Shown: positions 1 through 6,910, numbered from the stretch's first letter. The stretch: 12,632 nt of DNA from an uncultured Collinsella sp. (GCA_900541715.1 UQLI01000040.1:1-12632); one strand, 5' to 3'. Numbers and translations are program-made. The notes: generated from the letters alone by a model not told the origin.

Positions 1-92
1 ACGAGCCGGAGAGCACTTAATGTGCTCTCCGTGCGAGCAGGACTGTCCGAGCAGGCGACCAAAGCCCCCGGCGCGCCCGGTCAACCTCGCAG
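1..92. other. Sequence 3' of pcrA, with a hairpin at 7-31
   Basis: CGGAGAGCAC (7-16) pairs perfectly with 22-31 around TTAAT, a 10-bp stem. There is no T-run on the minus strand, so it is only a possible 3' boundary for pcrA or for a gene left of the window. The remainder shows only a short direct repeat GAGCAGG (35-41 and 49-55). Confidence 0.5.
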
Positions 93-2996
93 TTAGGCAT
101 TCAGCTTGACGATCGGAGCAAAGCCCTTCATAAGCTTTTTGGTCTGGCCGGTCTTTTCGAATTGAACCTCGATCATGTCTCCAGCGACCGAGATCACGGT
201 ACCCGTGCCAAAGGTCTTGTGGCTCACGGTATCGCCCGCGGCAAAGTCCTGCGATGCGCTGGCACGATCGACCTTGCGCTCCACCGTCGGGGACACCTTG
301 GACGACGGCTTTTTGACGCGCGGCGCGCCCGAGCCAAAGGTCGAGGCAACACGGCCGGCGTCGGGCGAGACCCCACGATGGCGCTCGGTTCCGTAGCTAC
401 TGCCGCCAAAGAAGTCGTCGAAGCTCGATCCACCGCGCGAACCGGAACCGCCGGTCGAGCGCGTATGCGAGCCAAACACCTTGCCGCCGTACATATCCGA
501 GCCCATGCCCGAGCCAAAGGTACCGTGGCGGTCGCCGCGCTTCTCCCAGCCCGTGCCCTCAAAACCGGCAGAGCCGATACCGCTAAACTCGATATCCTCA
601 AACGGAATCTCGTTGAGGAAGCGCGAGCGCGGGTTGGCAGAAGTCGAGCCGTAGGTGCGACGCGTGGCCGCATAGGTCAAGAACAGGCGCTTACGGGCAC
701 GCGTGATGGCGACGTAGGCCAAGCGACGCTCCTCCTCGAGCTTGCCCGGATCGTCACTACCGCCAAAGTCGTGCACGTGCGGGAAGATGCCTTCCTCCAT
801 GCCGGCCACGAACACCGCCGGGAACTCCAGGCCCTTGGCGGAGTGGATGGTCATCATAGTGATGGCATGCGTCTCGCCGGCCAGGGAATCCAAGTCGGAG
901 CGCAGGGCCAGCCACTCCATGAGTGCAGGCAGCGCCTTGCAGGTGAGCGGGCCGTAGGTGCGCTCGATCTCGTCGGCATGTACGGCACCCGCCGGCAGCT
1001 CTGTCGGCGCGGCATAGGCGTTGCCCGCGATGGCGGCAGCCAGGGCATCCTGCGGCGAGAGCGCCGGGGCCGCCAGGCTGTCGAGCGAATTGGAACCCGC
1101 GGCATCACGCGCGCCAACGAGCGCCTCAAACGAAGACACGGGCGCAGACGGGCCGGGCTCGGGCGCAGGCGCGCTCACCACAACGGGCTCGGGTTCAACG
1201 TCGGCGGGCACATCGGCAACACCAGCAGCGCGCAGCTCTTCCAAGCTCTCGAGCGTGCCTTCGATATCCTCGTGCGTCTCCTCAAATTCGGCAGCGACAC
1301 CCAGGAATTCCTGGATGTTCTCGGCGCGGCTCTCGGACTCCATGGTGCCCTCGGCGCGGAAAGCCTGCAGCAGGCCCGTCTTATCGACAATCATCTCGAC
1401 AACGTCCTTGAGCTCGCCGTCCATGCGGCGACCCTCGCGCACCAGCGACACAAAGCTCGACAGGCCATTGCGCACCTTGGCGCTAAACATGCCGGTTTCG
1501 GCGCACGCGATCTCGCAAGCCTGGAAGAACGAGCAACGGTTGTCGCGCGCCAGCTGCTCAATCTTTTGGATCGAGGTGGAGCCGATGCCGCGGCGCGGCG
1601 TGTTGATGACGCGCTTGACGCTCATCTCGTCTGCCGGGTTCACGATCATCTTGAGGTAGGCCATGACGTCGCGGATCTCGGCACGGTCGAAGAATCGCGT
1701 GCCGCCCACGATCTTGTAGGGTACGCCTGCGCGCAGGAACATATCTTCGAGGATACGAGACTGGGCGTTGGTGCGGTAGAACACAGCGATATCGTCGTAA
1801 CTCGTGCCCTTGGAGTGCAGCTTTTCGATCTCGCCGGCAATCCAGCGGCCCTCGTCGCGCTCATCGCTTGCCTGGAAGGCCTGAATCTTCTCGCCGTCGC
1901 CCTCGGCCGTAAACAGGCGCTTGTCCTTGCGCTGCGAGTTATGGCGAACAACGGCATTGGCGGCGCTCAGGATATGACCCGTGGAGCGATAGTTCTGCTC
2001 CAGCTTGACGGTCTTGCAGTTTTTAAAGTCCTTCTCAAAGTCCAGGATGTTGGTGATGTCGGCGCCGCGCCAGCTATAAATGGACTGGTCATCGTCGCCC
2101 ACGACCATGAGGTTTTGGTACTTGGCGGCCAGCAGGTTGGCGATCTCGTACTGGACGTGGTTGGTGTCCTGGTACTCGTCAACGCTAATGTAGCGGAAGC
2201 GCTCTTGGTACTTGTCGAGCACCTCGGGACGGGTGCGCAGCAGCTCGAGCGTGCGCACGAGCAGGTCGTCGAAGTCCATCGCGTTGGCGGCGCGCAGGCG
2301 GCGCTCCAGCTCCAGGTAGACCTGCGCGGCCTTTTTGTCATTAGGGCTGTCGGCGGATTTGAGCATGTCCTCGGGCCCGATCATGGCGTTTTTAGCCGAG
2401 CTAATCTTGCTGCGGATCATGTTGATGGGGAACTGCTTTTGCTCGATACCGAGCGCCTGCATAATGTCGCGCACCATGCGCTTTGAGTCATCGTCGTCGT
2501 AGATGGTGAACTGACCGGTGTAGCCCAGCAGGTCGGCGTCCTCGCGCAGCATGCGCACGCACATGGCATGGAATGTGCACACCCACATGCCGCGGGTGCC
2601 GCTGGGGATGAGCGCTGCCAGACGCTCGCGCATCTCGGCCGCGGCCTTGTTGGTAAACGTGATGGCAAGGATCTGCCAGGGCTTAACGCCCAGGTCGCCG
2701 AGCATATGTGCGATGCGGAAGGTCAAGACGCGGGTCTTGCCCGAGCCGGCGCCGGCAAGCACCAGCAACGGGCCCTCGGTGGTCAGAACTGCCTCGCGCT
2801 GGGCGGAATTAAGGCTGTCGATGTCGACGAGCGGCTTGGCGGGTTTGGGTGCCGGCGCGGGAGCGTCGTAGATGTCGAGCGGGACGAGCTCGGGCTCCGG
2901 CGCAGCGGGGGCGGTGTATGCATCGAGCGGCACGGGTTCCGGCGCGGGCGGCACGGGTACCGCGGCATTCTTTTCCCAGGGCAAGGGCTGGGTCAT
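93..2996 (-). CDS. pcrA: ATP-dependent DNA helicase, UvrD/PcrA type (SF1A)
   Basis: An ATP-driven 3'-5' helicase acting in nucleotide excision repair, replication-fork clearance and RNA polymerase removal. In the 967-residue product the Walker A loop GAGSGKT is near residues 82-88, DEYQDT (Walker B) at 273-278, GDDDQSIYSWRGAD at 300-313, NYRS at 335-338, TIHSAKGLEF at 716-725 and VAITRARKRL at 762-771, so every SF1A core motif is present. The last ~47 residues (VSHKTFGTGTVISV and following) resemble the PcrA Tudor-like domain that contacts RNA polymerase, joined by a Gly/Ser-rich linker at about 805-900. The start at 2996 has GAGGAG six bases upstream. An in-frame ATG at 3080 would add 28 Arg-rich residues, but it lies upstream of a TATACT promoter-like box and has no clear ribosome site. 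Unusual parts are a Pro/Ala-rich N-terminus and a ~90-residue insertion before motif V. It is longer than typical PcrA (about 720-750 residues). Confidence 0.96.
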   Translation of the reverse strand: MTQPLPWEKNAAVPVPPAPEPVPLDAYTAPAAPEPELVPLDIYDAPAPAPKPAKPLVDIDSLNSAQREAVLTTEGPLLVLAGAGSGKTRVLTFRIAHMLGDLGVKPWQILAITFTNKAAAEMRERLAALIPSGTRGMWVCTFHAMCVRMLREDADLLGYTGQFTIYDDDDSKRMVRDIMQALGIEQKQFPINMIRSKISSAKNAMIGPEDMLKSADSPNDKKAAQVYLELERRLRAANAMDFDDLLVRTLELLRTRPEVLDKYQERFRYISVDEYQDTNHVQYEIANLLAAKYQNLMVVGDDDQSIYSWRGADITNILDFEKDFKNCKTVKLEQNYRSTGHILSAANAVVRHNSQRKDKRLFTAEGDGEKIQAFQASDERDEGRWIAGEIEKLHSKGTSYDDIAVFYRTNAQSRILEDMFLRAGVPYKIVGGTRFFDRAEIRDVMAYLKMIVNPADEMSVKRVINTPRRGIGSTSIQKIEQLARDNRCSFFQACEIACAETGMFSAKVRNGLSSFVSLVREGRRMDGELKDVVEMIVDKTGLLQAFRAEGTMESESRAENIQEFLGVAAEFEETHEDIEGTLESLEELRAAGVADVPADVEPEPVVVSAPAPEPGPSAPVSSFEALVGARDAAGSNSLDSLAAPALSPQDALAAAIAGNAYAAPTELPAGAVHADEIERTYGPLTCKALPALMEWLALRSDLDSLAGETHAITMMTIHSAKGLEFPAVFVAGMEEGIFPHVHDFGGSDDPGKLEEERRLAYVAITRARKRLFLTYAATRRTYGSTSANPRSRFLNEIPFEDIEFSGIGSAGFEGTGWEKRGDRHGTFGSGMGSDMYGGKVFGSHTRSTGGSGSRGGSSFDDFFGGSSYGTERHRGVSPDAGRVASTFGSGAPRVKKPSSKVSPTVERKVDRASASQDFAAGDTVSHKTFGTGTVISVAGDMIEVQFEKTGQTKKLMKGFAPIVKLNA

Positions 2997-3057
2997 GGGC
3001 GACTCCTCATCTGACGGACGGCGCGCCTGCGGGCGGCGCCATAGTTTGAGCCGTACC

Positions 3058-3063
3058 AGTATA
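3058..3063 (-). promoter_or_regulatory. Candidate -10 box of the pcrA promoter (TATACT)
   Basis: On the minus strand TATACT is preceded 19 bases upstream by TTGCGT, a weak -35 match with a long spacer. A transcript from here would begin near 3051 and give a leader of about 55 bases before the ATG at 2996. It would exclude the upstream in-frame ATG at 3080. The call rests on a hexamer match only. Confidence 0.35.
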
Positions 3064-3132
3064 CCGAGCCGCGCGGACACCGACGCAAATCACACCACGA
3101 CTCCGCGCGCCACCGTCAGGCCCGCCCCAGCG

Positions 3133-3204
3133 GATTTGGCGCAATGGGGTCAGGTTAGTCTGCACCATGTTGCTGCAAAGCAACCTGTTCCCATTGCACC
3201 AATC
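3133..3204. repeat. REP-like imperfect inverted repeat
   Basis: The arms are 3133-3157 and 3181-3204. Each carries a GCAATGGG core followed by CAGGTT, and they pair with about four mismatches and one bulged base around a 23-base loop. A smaller GTTGC/GCAAC hairpin (3169-3184) overlaps the loop and right arm. There is no T-run on either side, so it does not look like a terminator. The form resembles repetitive extragenic palindromes mobilised by RAYT transposases. That assignment is an inference, because copy number cannot be seen from one window. Confidence 0.5.
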
Positions 3205-3267
3205 AGGGAGCCACCGATGTCACGGCAACGGTAGCGAGCGGCGGCCAGAGCGAACAAATTGGCATGA

Positions 3268-3308
3268 AAAGAGGGCGGCATAGACCTTTTGGTCATGCCG
3301 CCCTCTTT
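3268..3308 (-). terminator. Rho-independent terminator of uppP
   Basis: A 14-bp perfect stem (AAAGAGGGCGGCAT with its complement) plus an inner GACC/GGTC stem, offset by one bulged base, closes a four-base loop. On the minus strand it ends in CTCTTTTC. It lies 45 bases beyond the uppP stop codon and is oriented to end that transcript. Confidence 0.85.
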
Positions 3309-3352
3309 GAATGACAAGTTGTCGTTCTGGCCGCCGCGCAGCGTCAACCAAG

Positions 3353-4333
3353 TTACAGGCCGAGCATAGGCTCCAAGACGAAGAAGTACGCAAGCACCAC
3401 GATGCCCAGAACGATGCGGTAGACGCCGAAGCACTTGAAGTCGTGACGGCGGACGAAGCCCATGAGCCACTTGATAGCGATGAGCGAAACCACAAAGGCC
3501 ACAACGCAGCCCACGCCCAGGATGGCGACCTCGTTGGCACCGAACGTACCGCCCTTGATGAAATACTTGACCAGCTTGAGCGCACTCGCGCCAAACATGA
3601 CAGGGATGGCCAGGAAGAACGTAAACTTGGACGCCACCGAACGCGTGCAGCCCAAAAGCAGGCCGCCGATGATGGTGGAACCGGAGCGCGACGTGCCCGG
3701 AATCAGCGAGAGCACCTGGAAGCATCCGATGCCCAGTGCGGTCTTCCAACTCAGGTCCTCGAGCGTGGTGATGGAACCAAAGTCCAGATCCTCGTCATCG
3801 TCCTCATCCTCAGCGGTAGCCGCGGCGGGCGCCGCAAAGTGCGCACCGGCGGGACGTCCACCCGACACCACAGCACGCGAACCAAACGAACCGGCAACGG
3901 CCATTTCCTCGCGCTTGCTCGCGCGCCAGTTCTCGATCACGATAAACAGCACGCCGTACACAATGAGCGCCAGCGCCACGACGGGAGCATTGTAGAAATG
4001 CTCCTCCATCCAGTCGTTGAGCGGCAGGCCGATCGCCGCGGCGGGAATGCAGCCGAGCACAATCTTGCCCCACAGCACCCAGGTGTCGCGACGGCCCTCC
4101 TTGCCCTTGCTGGGCGAGAACGGATTGAGCTCATGGAAGAACAGCACACAGACGGCCAGAATGGCGCCGAGCTGAATCACAACCAGGAACATATTCCAGA
4201 ACGTCTCGCTCACGTTCATCTTGACGAACTCGTCCACCAAGATCATGTGACCGGTCGACGAAACAGGCAGCCATTCGGTGATGCCCTCGACCAGGCCCAT
4301 GAAGGCAGATTTTAGAAGCTCGATAATATCCAA
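3353..4333 (-). CDS. uppP: Undecaprenyl-diphosphate phosphatase (UppP/BacA family)
   Basis: An integral membrane enzyme that dephosphorylates undecaprenyl pyrophosphate to recycle the lipid carrier for peptidoglycan and other envelope polymers. Raised dosage gives bacitracin resistance in known cases. The family signatures are clear: EGITEWLPVSSTGH at residues 16-29, with the conserved glutamates and histidine, and PGTSRSG at 212-218, with several hydrophobic segments around them. I chose the TTG at 4333 because GAGGGG lies just upstream at good spacing and the product then begins like other family members (DIIELLKSAFMGLVEG). A GTG at 4354 has no ribosome site, and the next ATG (codon 12) would cut into the first helix. 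The product is 326 residues against about 265-290 usually. The excess is a ~50-residue hydrophilic loop at about 138-190 ending in an acidic run EDEDDDED. Confidence 0.93.
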   Translation of the reverse strand: MDIIELLKSAFMGLVEGITEWLPVSSTGHMILVDEFVKMNVSETFWNMFLVVIQLGAILAVCVLFFHELNPFSPSKGKEGRRDTWVLWGKIVLGCIPAAAIGLPLNDWMEEHFYNAPVVALALIVYGVLFIVIENWRASKREEMAVAGSFGSRAVVSGGRPAGAHFAAPAAATAEDEDDDEDLDFGSITTLEDLSWKTALGIGCFQVLSLIPGTSRSGSTIIGGLLLGCTRSVASKFTFFLAIPVMFGASALKLVKYFIKGGTFGANEVAILGVGCVVAFVVSLIAIKWLMGFVRRHDFKCFGVYRIVLGIVVLAYFFVLEPMLGL

Positions 4334-4345
4334 AGGGACCCCCTC
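4331..4345 (-). promoter_or_regulatory. Ribosome binding site and TTG start of uppP
   Basis: On the minus strand GAGGGGG is followed by TCCCT and then TTG. The strong Shine-Dalgarno match at this distance is what decides the rare start codon. Confidence 0.65.
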
Positions 4346-4581
4346 GTTAGACACCCGCCGATATTGTTCTGCGGACGGTGCGGGCGATGTCCCATTATCA
4401 ACCGTTGGCGGCGCGCCTGCGCCTACCCTTACCAAAAAACTCGCCCGTTCACAGAATTGCGAGCGGTCAAACCCAAATCCTTGGGTATAACTGCAACAAG
4501 ATAAAGTGTCCGGCGGCCAACGCGCCCGCGCCCGCCCGATGCACGAGCCCCGCGCCCGTGCGATAGACCAAGGAGGAAACC
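4334..4581. other. Divergent uppP / usp intergenic region
   Basis: These 248 bases separate two divergent genes and must hold both promoters. The only distinctive element is a 6-bp inverted repeat, ACCCAA-atcc-TTGGGT (4471-4486), abutting and overlapping a TATAAC box (4486-4491) in the plus orientation. No good -35 box stands 16-18 bases upstream of TATAAC. If the box is used for usp, the leader would be about 85 bases and the repeat could be an operator. No uppP promoter was convincing. Confidence 0.3.
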
Positions 4582-5019
4582 ATGAACGAGGGCTACACCA
4601 AGGTATTTGTTTCACTCGACGGTACTGAGCAGCAGGATTTTGTGCTCGCACGCGCCATCAAGGTCGCCGCGAACAACGGTGCCAAGCTAATCATCGGCCA
4701 CGTTATCGATTCCACGGCGCTCGAGAGCGCCGGTTCCTATCCGGTCGATCTGGTCAACGGCCTAGAGGAGGCATTTAAGAACTCCATCGCCAAGCAGCTC
4801 GAAGAGGCCAAGGCCAATCCCGATATTCCCGAGGTCGAGGTCATGATTCGCGCCGGCCGTATTCGCGAGACGCTCAAGGACGAGATGCTCGACGTGGTTA
4901 AGCCCGACCTGGTGCTCTGCGGCGCCCGCGGCCTGTCCTCGATCAAGTATGCGCTGCTGGGTTCGATTTCGACGTTCCTGCTACGCAACACCGACTGCGA
5001 CATTCTGGTCGTGAAGTAG
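4582..5019 (+). CDS. Universal stress protein, ATP-binding UspA-type
   Basis: A single-domain cytoplasmic universal stress protein of 145 residues, the usual length for the family. The nucleotide-binding signature G-2X-G-9X-G-[ST] is exact: G114-A-R-G117, then nine residues (LSSIKYALL), then G127-S128. This predicts the ATP-binding class (MJ0577-like) rather than the non-binding UspA class. The N-terminal strand (KVFVSLDGTEQQDFVLARAI) and the C-terminal strand DILVVK are typical. AAGGAGGAAACC directly before the ATG is a near-ideal ribosome site. The gene stands alone, divergent from uppP and convergent with hipA, with its own terminator. The family supports survival under starvation or stress; the exact role here cannot be told from sequence. 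Confidence 0.93.
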   Translation: MNEGYTKVFVSLDGTEQQDFVLARAIKVAANNGAKLIIGHVIDSTALESAGSYPVDLVNGLEEAFKNSIAKQLEEAKANPDIPEVEVMIRAGRIRETLKDEMLDVVKPDLVLCGARGLSSIKYALLGSISTFLLRNTDCDILVVK

Positions 5020-5032
5020 GTTCCTTCCCGCC

Positions 5033-5123
5033 GGCGCAAGGCCTGCGGGGTTATCACGCCGACGTCCTCGCCGCTTCGCGGCTGCGGGATGTCGGCTTAG
5101 ATAACCCCTCCCGGCCTTGCGCC
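5033..5123. repeat. 91-base imperfect palindrome between usp and hipA
   Basis: Nested pairing: GGCGCAAGGCC (5033-5043) with 5113-5123, 11 bp perfect; GGGGTTATC (5047-5055) with 5100-5108, 9 bp perfect; GCCGACGTCC (5058-5067) with 5087-5096, 10 bp including one G-T wobble; and an apical GCCGC/GCGGC around TTC (5070-5082). Small internal loops separate the stems. No T-run follows and a separate terminator lies further on. It is either a transcript-stabilising 3' structure of usp or a REP-type mobile repeat. Confidence 0.7.
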
Positions 5124-5163
5124 TTCGTCACCGTACTTTAACGAGTTGGCTGATAAAAGATGG

Positions 5164-5193
5164 CGTGCCGCCCCGTTTGGGGCGGCACGTTTT
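5164..5193 (+). terminator. Rho-independent terminator of usp
   Basis: CGTGCCGCCCC (5164-5174) pairs perfectly with 5179-5189 around GTTT and is followed by TTTTG. A run of As lies on the 5' side, so it may also stop hipA transcription from the other strand. The right arm with its T-tract is repeated at 5194-5212. Confidence 0.85.
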
Positions 5194-5212
5194 GTTTGGG
5201 CGGCACGTTTTT
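5175..5212. repeat. 19-base tandem duplication of the terminator's right arm
   Basis: GTTTGGGGCGGCACGTTTT (5175-5193) is followed directly by GTTTGGGCGGCACGTTTTT (5194-5212), ending just before the hipA stop codon. Either copy could pair with the single left arm at 5164-5174, giving two alternative hairpins, each followed by a T-run. Confidence 0.8.
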
Positions 5213-5213
5213 G

Positions 5214-6506
5214 TTATAAGGCGATCCTGCTTAGACGCGCTTGCACTTCTGGAATGATCTTCTCGAACATTACCTCCGCCTCGGAAAAACCCTCTTCTTT
5301 GAGACCGCGCGCGGCATCTCTTAGCGCGTCTGGAACCTCATTGCAGGTATCAGCAATCATTCCGGCAACAATTCCCCCGGGCAAACCCGCCCCAACCATT
5401 TGGCTCATCACCGACCCGCGCGTTACGTCGTCAATCTTGCGGCTCCCACCAAACGAGACGCCCATCTCACGAACGAGACTGGGGTAAACCGTTGTACACA
5501 GCACGTCGTAGAGCGGCGCCAACCTCACCTGCTTCCAACTTTCGTCCCATACGAGCGACCAGTTCTTTAGATGGTTATCGCAGTTACCTACGGCATAGTC
5601 GAACAGCTGGTTATAGCCGACAAGGAACCTGTCCTCCATTTGATTCGTCGACGCCCTTCGCACTGCATCGACGATAAGCCCCAGGTAATTGGCGCCCGTG
5701 GGCTCATATTTAAGCTCACGCGAGATGCCCTTGGCCTGACAAACATCTTCCTGGTGCAAACGGTATGGAATTGGCAATCCGTCAACCGAGCGTCCGGCGT
5801 CAGGCGTTACTCGGTCAAATCGCCTCACGGCGATAATTGGCTCGGCATCCTCAACTCGGATAAGAAAACACTCTTCGGCCGATAGGTCCATCAGAGAGGC
5901 GGCTCTCACGCACATCGCTTCGCACACCGTCTCGCCCGGGAACGTTTTCGACCCCGCCTTGAGAATGTGCGTGGATGGGGCCGCTCCATGAGGCAGGTAC
6001 CATCCGCCACATGGGTCATCGCCCGTATGGTAGAGACCGACCTTTGCCTGAGCACCTGCAAGGGAGATTCGACTCTCTAGCGCTAAATCAAAAGCAACCT
6101 CCGCCGGCGCGTATGCCAGCCCGCTTAACTGTTCCTCACCTATCTCTTCATAGCCCATTTCGAGACTGTCGGCCGAAGGCTCTCGCGTCAAAACCAGAGC
6201 GCCGACAGGTTCATCGCGGACTAAATCGAGCACCTTAAAGTAATCTCCGCGTTCCGCTCGCGCCCTTTTCTCAAGGTCCCTGTTGAGCTGCCCCTCCGGA
6301 ATGATGCCGGAGAAAAAGGAACCCGTTGCGTCCGGACTAAATGTCTCGGCCGACAACGGCAGCGAGGTCGAAATCGGGGCCGCATCACCGCTCTGGAGAT
6401 ATTTGGGGCTATAGGTGAATATCGGAAGCCCCGCGTTTTCCTCCAATATGCCAACCAGCTGGTAAGACCCATTAAACTCACGGTGAACGAACAGCGTGCC
6501 ATCCAT
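5214..6506 (-). CDS. hipA: HipA-family serine/threonine kinase toxin
   Basis: The toxin of a type II module. Known HipA kinases phosphorylate glutamyl-tRNA synthetase or related targets and cause growth arrest or persistence. The 430-residue product is close to E. coli HipA (440). The N-terminal subdomain holds SGIIPEG (66-72) and RDEPVGALVL (97-106). The kinase part holds the ATP-loop motif SLAGAQAKVGL (148-158), STHILK (178-183), RFDR (229-232) and RLHQEDVCQA (249-258). The catalytic loop is NCDNHLKNWS with Asp310 and Asn315, and PLYDVL supplies the metal-binding Asp334. All key residues look intact, so an active kinase is predicted. The ATG overlaps the stop of the upstream antitoxin by one base (TAATG), suggesting translational coupling. 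The gene is AT-richer than its neighbours, which points to horizontal acquisition. The actual phosphorylation target is unknown. Confidence 0.93.
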   Translation of the reverse strand: MDGTLFVHREFNGSYQLVGILEENAGLPIFTYSPKYLQSGDAAPISTSLPLSAETFSPDATGSFFSGIIPEGQLNRDLEKRARAERGDYFKVLDLVRDEPVGALVLTREPSADSLEMGYEEIGEEQLSGLAYAPAEVAFDLALESRISLAGAQAKVGLYHTGDDPCGGWYLPHGAAPSTHILKAGSKTFPGETVCEAMCVRAASLMDLSAEECFLIRVEDAEPIIAVRRFDRVTPDAGRSVDGLPIPYRLHQEDVCQAKGISRELKYEPTGANYLGLIVDAVRRASTNQMEDRFLVGYNQLFDYAVGNCDNHLKNWSLVWDESWKQVRLAPLYDVLCTTVYPSLVREMGVSFGGSRKIDDVTRGSVMSQMVGAGLPGGIVAGMIADTCNEVPDALRDAARGLKEEGFSEAEVMFEKIIPEVQARLSRIAL

Positions 6507-6796
6507 TATTTCCCCCTCACCTTCAGAATAAAATCAATATCCACGATGGAGGCGTAATCGAAAATGACACCAATTTCGACCGTTGTCCGCCCCCGTTCGA
6601 TATCACCGATCACACGAAGGCTGCGGCCCGTCATAGTCGCGACGTCACGTTGAGTCAAGCCGAGCTCACGCCTTCTGAGCCTAAGGGCCTTCCCTATCTC
6701 GGCGGGATCGAAAACCGTGCGCTCCGAGAAAGCGACTTCCGACGGTTTGAGCTTGATGCGCCCATCCAGCTTTTTAATCGTTGTCACCGTTCTCAT
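6506..6796 (-). CDS. hipB: HipB-like antitoxin, Xre/Cro-type HTH regulator
   Basis: A 96-residue DNA-binding protein predicted to neutralise the downstream HipA kinase and repress their shared promoter. The helix-turn-helix lies at about residues 33-66 (EIGKALRLRRRELGLTQRDVATMTGRSLRVIGDIERG), matching the Xre/HTH_3 fold, with a short C-terminal strand FILKVRGK of the kind HipB uses for dimerisation. The start at 6796 is chosen for GGAGG four bases upstream. A longer reading from 6856 would run back through the operator repeats and has no ribosome site. The stop overlaps the hipA start by one base, and antitoxin-first order is the classical arrangement. Base composition is AT-rich like hipA. 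The family is certain; the partnership rests on position. Confidence 0.9.
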   Translation of the reverse strand: MRTVTTIKKLDGRIKLKPSEVAFSERTVFDPAEIGKALRLRRRELGLTQRDVATMTGRSLRVIGDIERGRTTVEIGVIFDYASIVDIDFILKVRGK

Positions 6797-6806
6797 GACG
6801 CCTCCA

Positions 6807-6829
6807 GATATATTCCTGTTCGTGAACAT
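6807..6829 (-). promoter_or_regulatory. hipBA operator copy 1
   Basis: First of three 23-base operator-like units, on the minus strand, reading ATGTTC, ACGAAC, AGGAATATATC. It contains a perfect GTTC-AC-GAAC palindrome and ends 10 bases above the hipB start codon, overlapping the leader next to its GGAGG. It forms the left arm of a 24-bp inverted repeat with copy 2. Confidence 0.7.
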
Positions 6830-6835
6830 AGTATA
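6830..6835 (-). promoter_or_regulatory. Candidate hipBA -10 box (TATACT)
   Basis: TATACT on the minus strand lies between operator copies 1 and 2 and slightly overlaps the inverted repeat, so repressor bound at the array would block it. No consensus -35 is seen 16-18 bases upstream. An alternative TATATT at 6864-6869 lies inside copy 2. Confidence 0.35.
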
Positions 6836-6848
6836 AACCTGTAGCACT

Positions 6849-6871
6849 ATGTTCATGTACGGGAATATAGC
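6849..6871 (+). promoter_or_regulatory. hipBA operator copy 2
   Basis: Second unit, plus orientation, reading ATGTTC, ATGTAC, GGGAATATAGC. With copy 1 it makes a 24-bp inverted repeat (6809-6832 and 6846-6869) with only three mismatches around a 13-base spacer. Its centre lies 42 bases from the centre of copy 1, about four helical turns. Confidence 0.7.
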
Positions 6872-6887
6872 GTTGACTACATTAGCA

Positions 6888-6910
6888 ATGTTCCCGTTCA
6901 GAAATATAGC
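6888..6910 (+). promoter_or_regulatory. hipBA operator copy 3
   Basis: Third unit, a direct repeat of copy 2 reading ATGTTC, CCGTTC, AGAAATATAGC with five differences out of 23. It begins 39 bases after copy 2. Its distance suggests an upstream auxiliary repressor site. Confidence 0.6.

Noticed and set aside
162..2486. A 774-residue open frame on the plus strand opposite pcrA
   Set aside because: It is Arg/His/Gly/Ala-rich shadow coding with no domain, and the antisense frame encodes an unmistakable helicase.
2997..3080. N-terminal extension of pcrA to the ATG at 3080
   Set aside because: It lacks a clear ribosome site and lies across the TATACT promoter candidate, whereas the ATG at 2996 has GAGGAG at ideal spacing.
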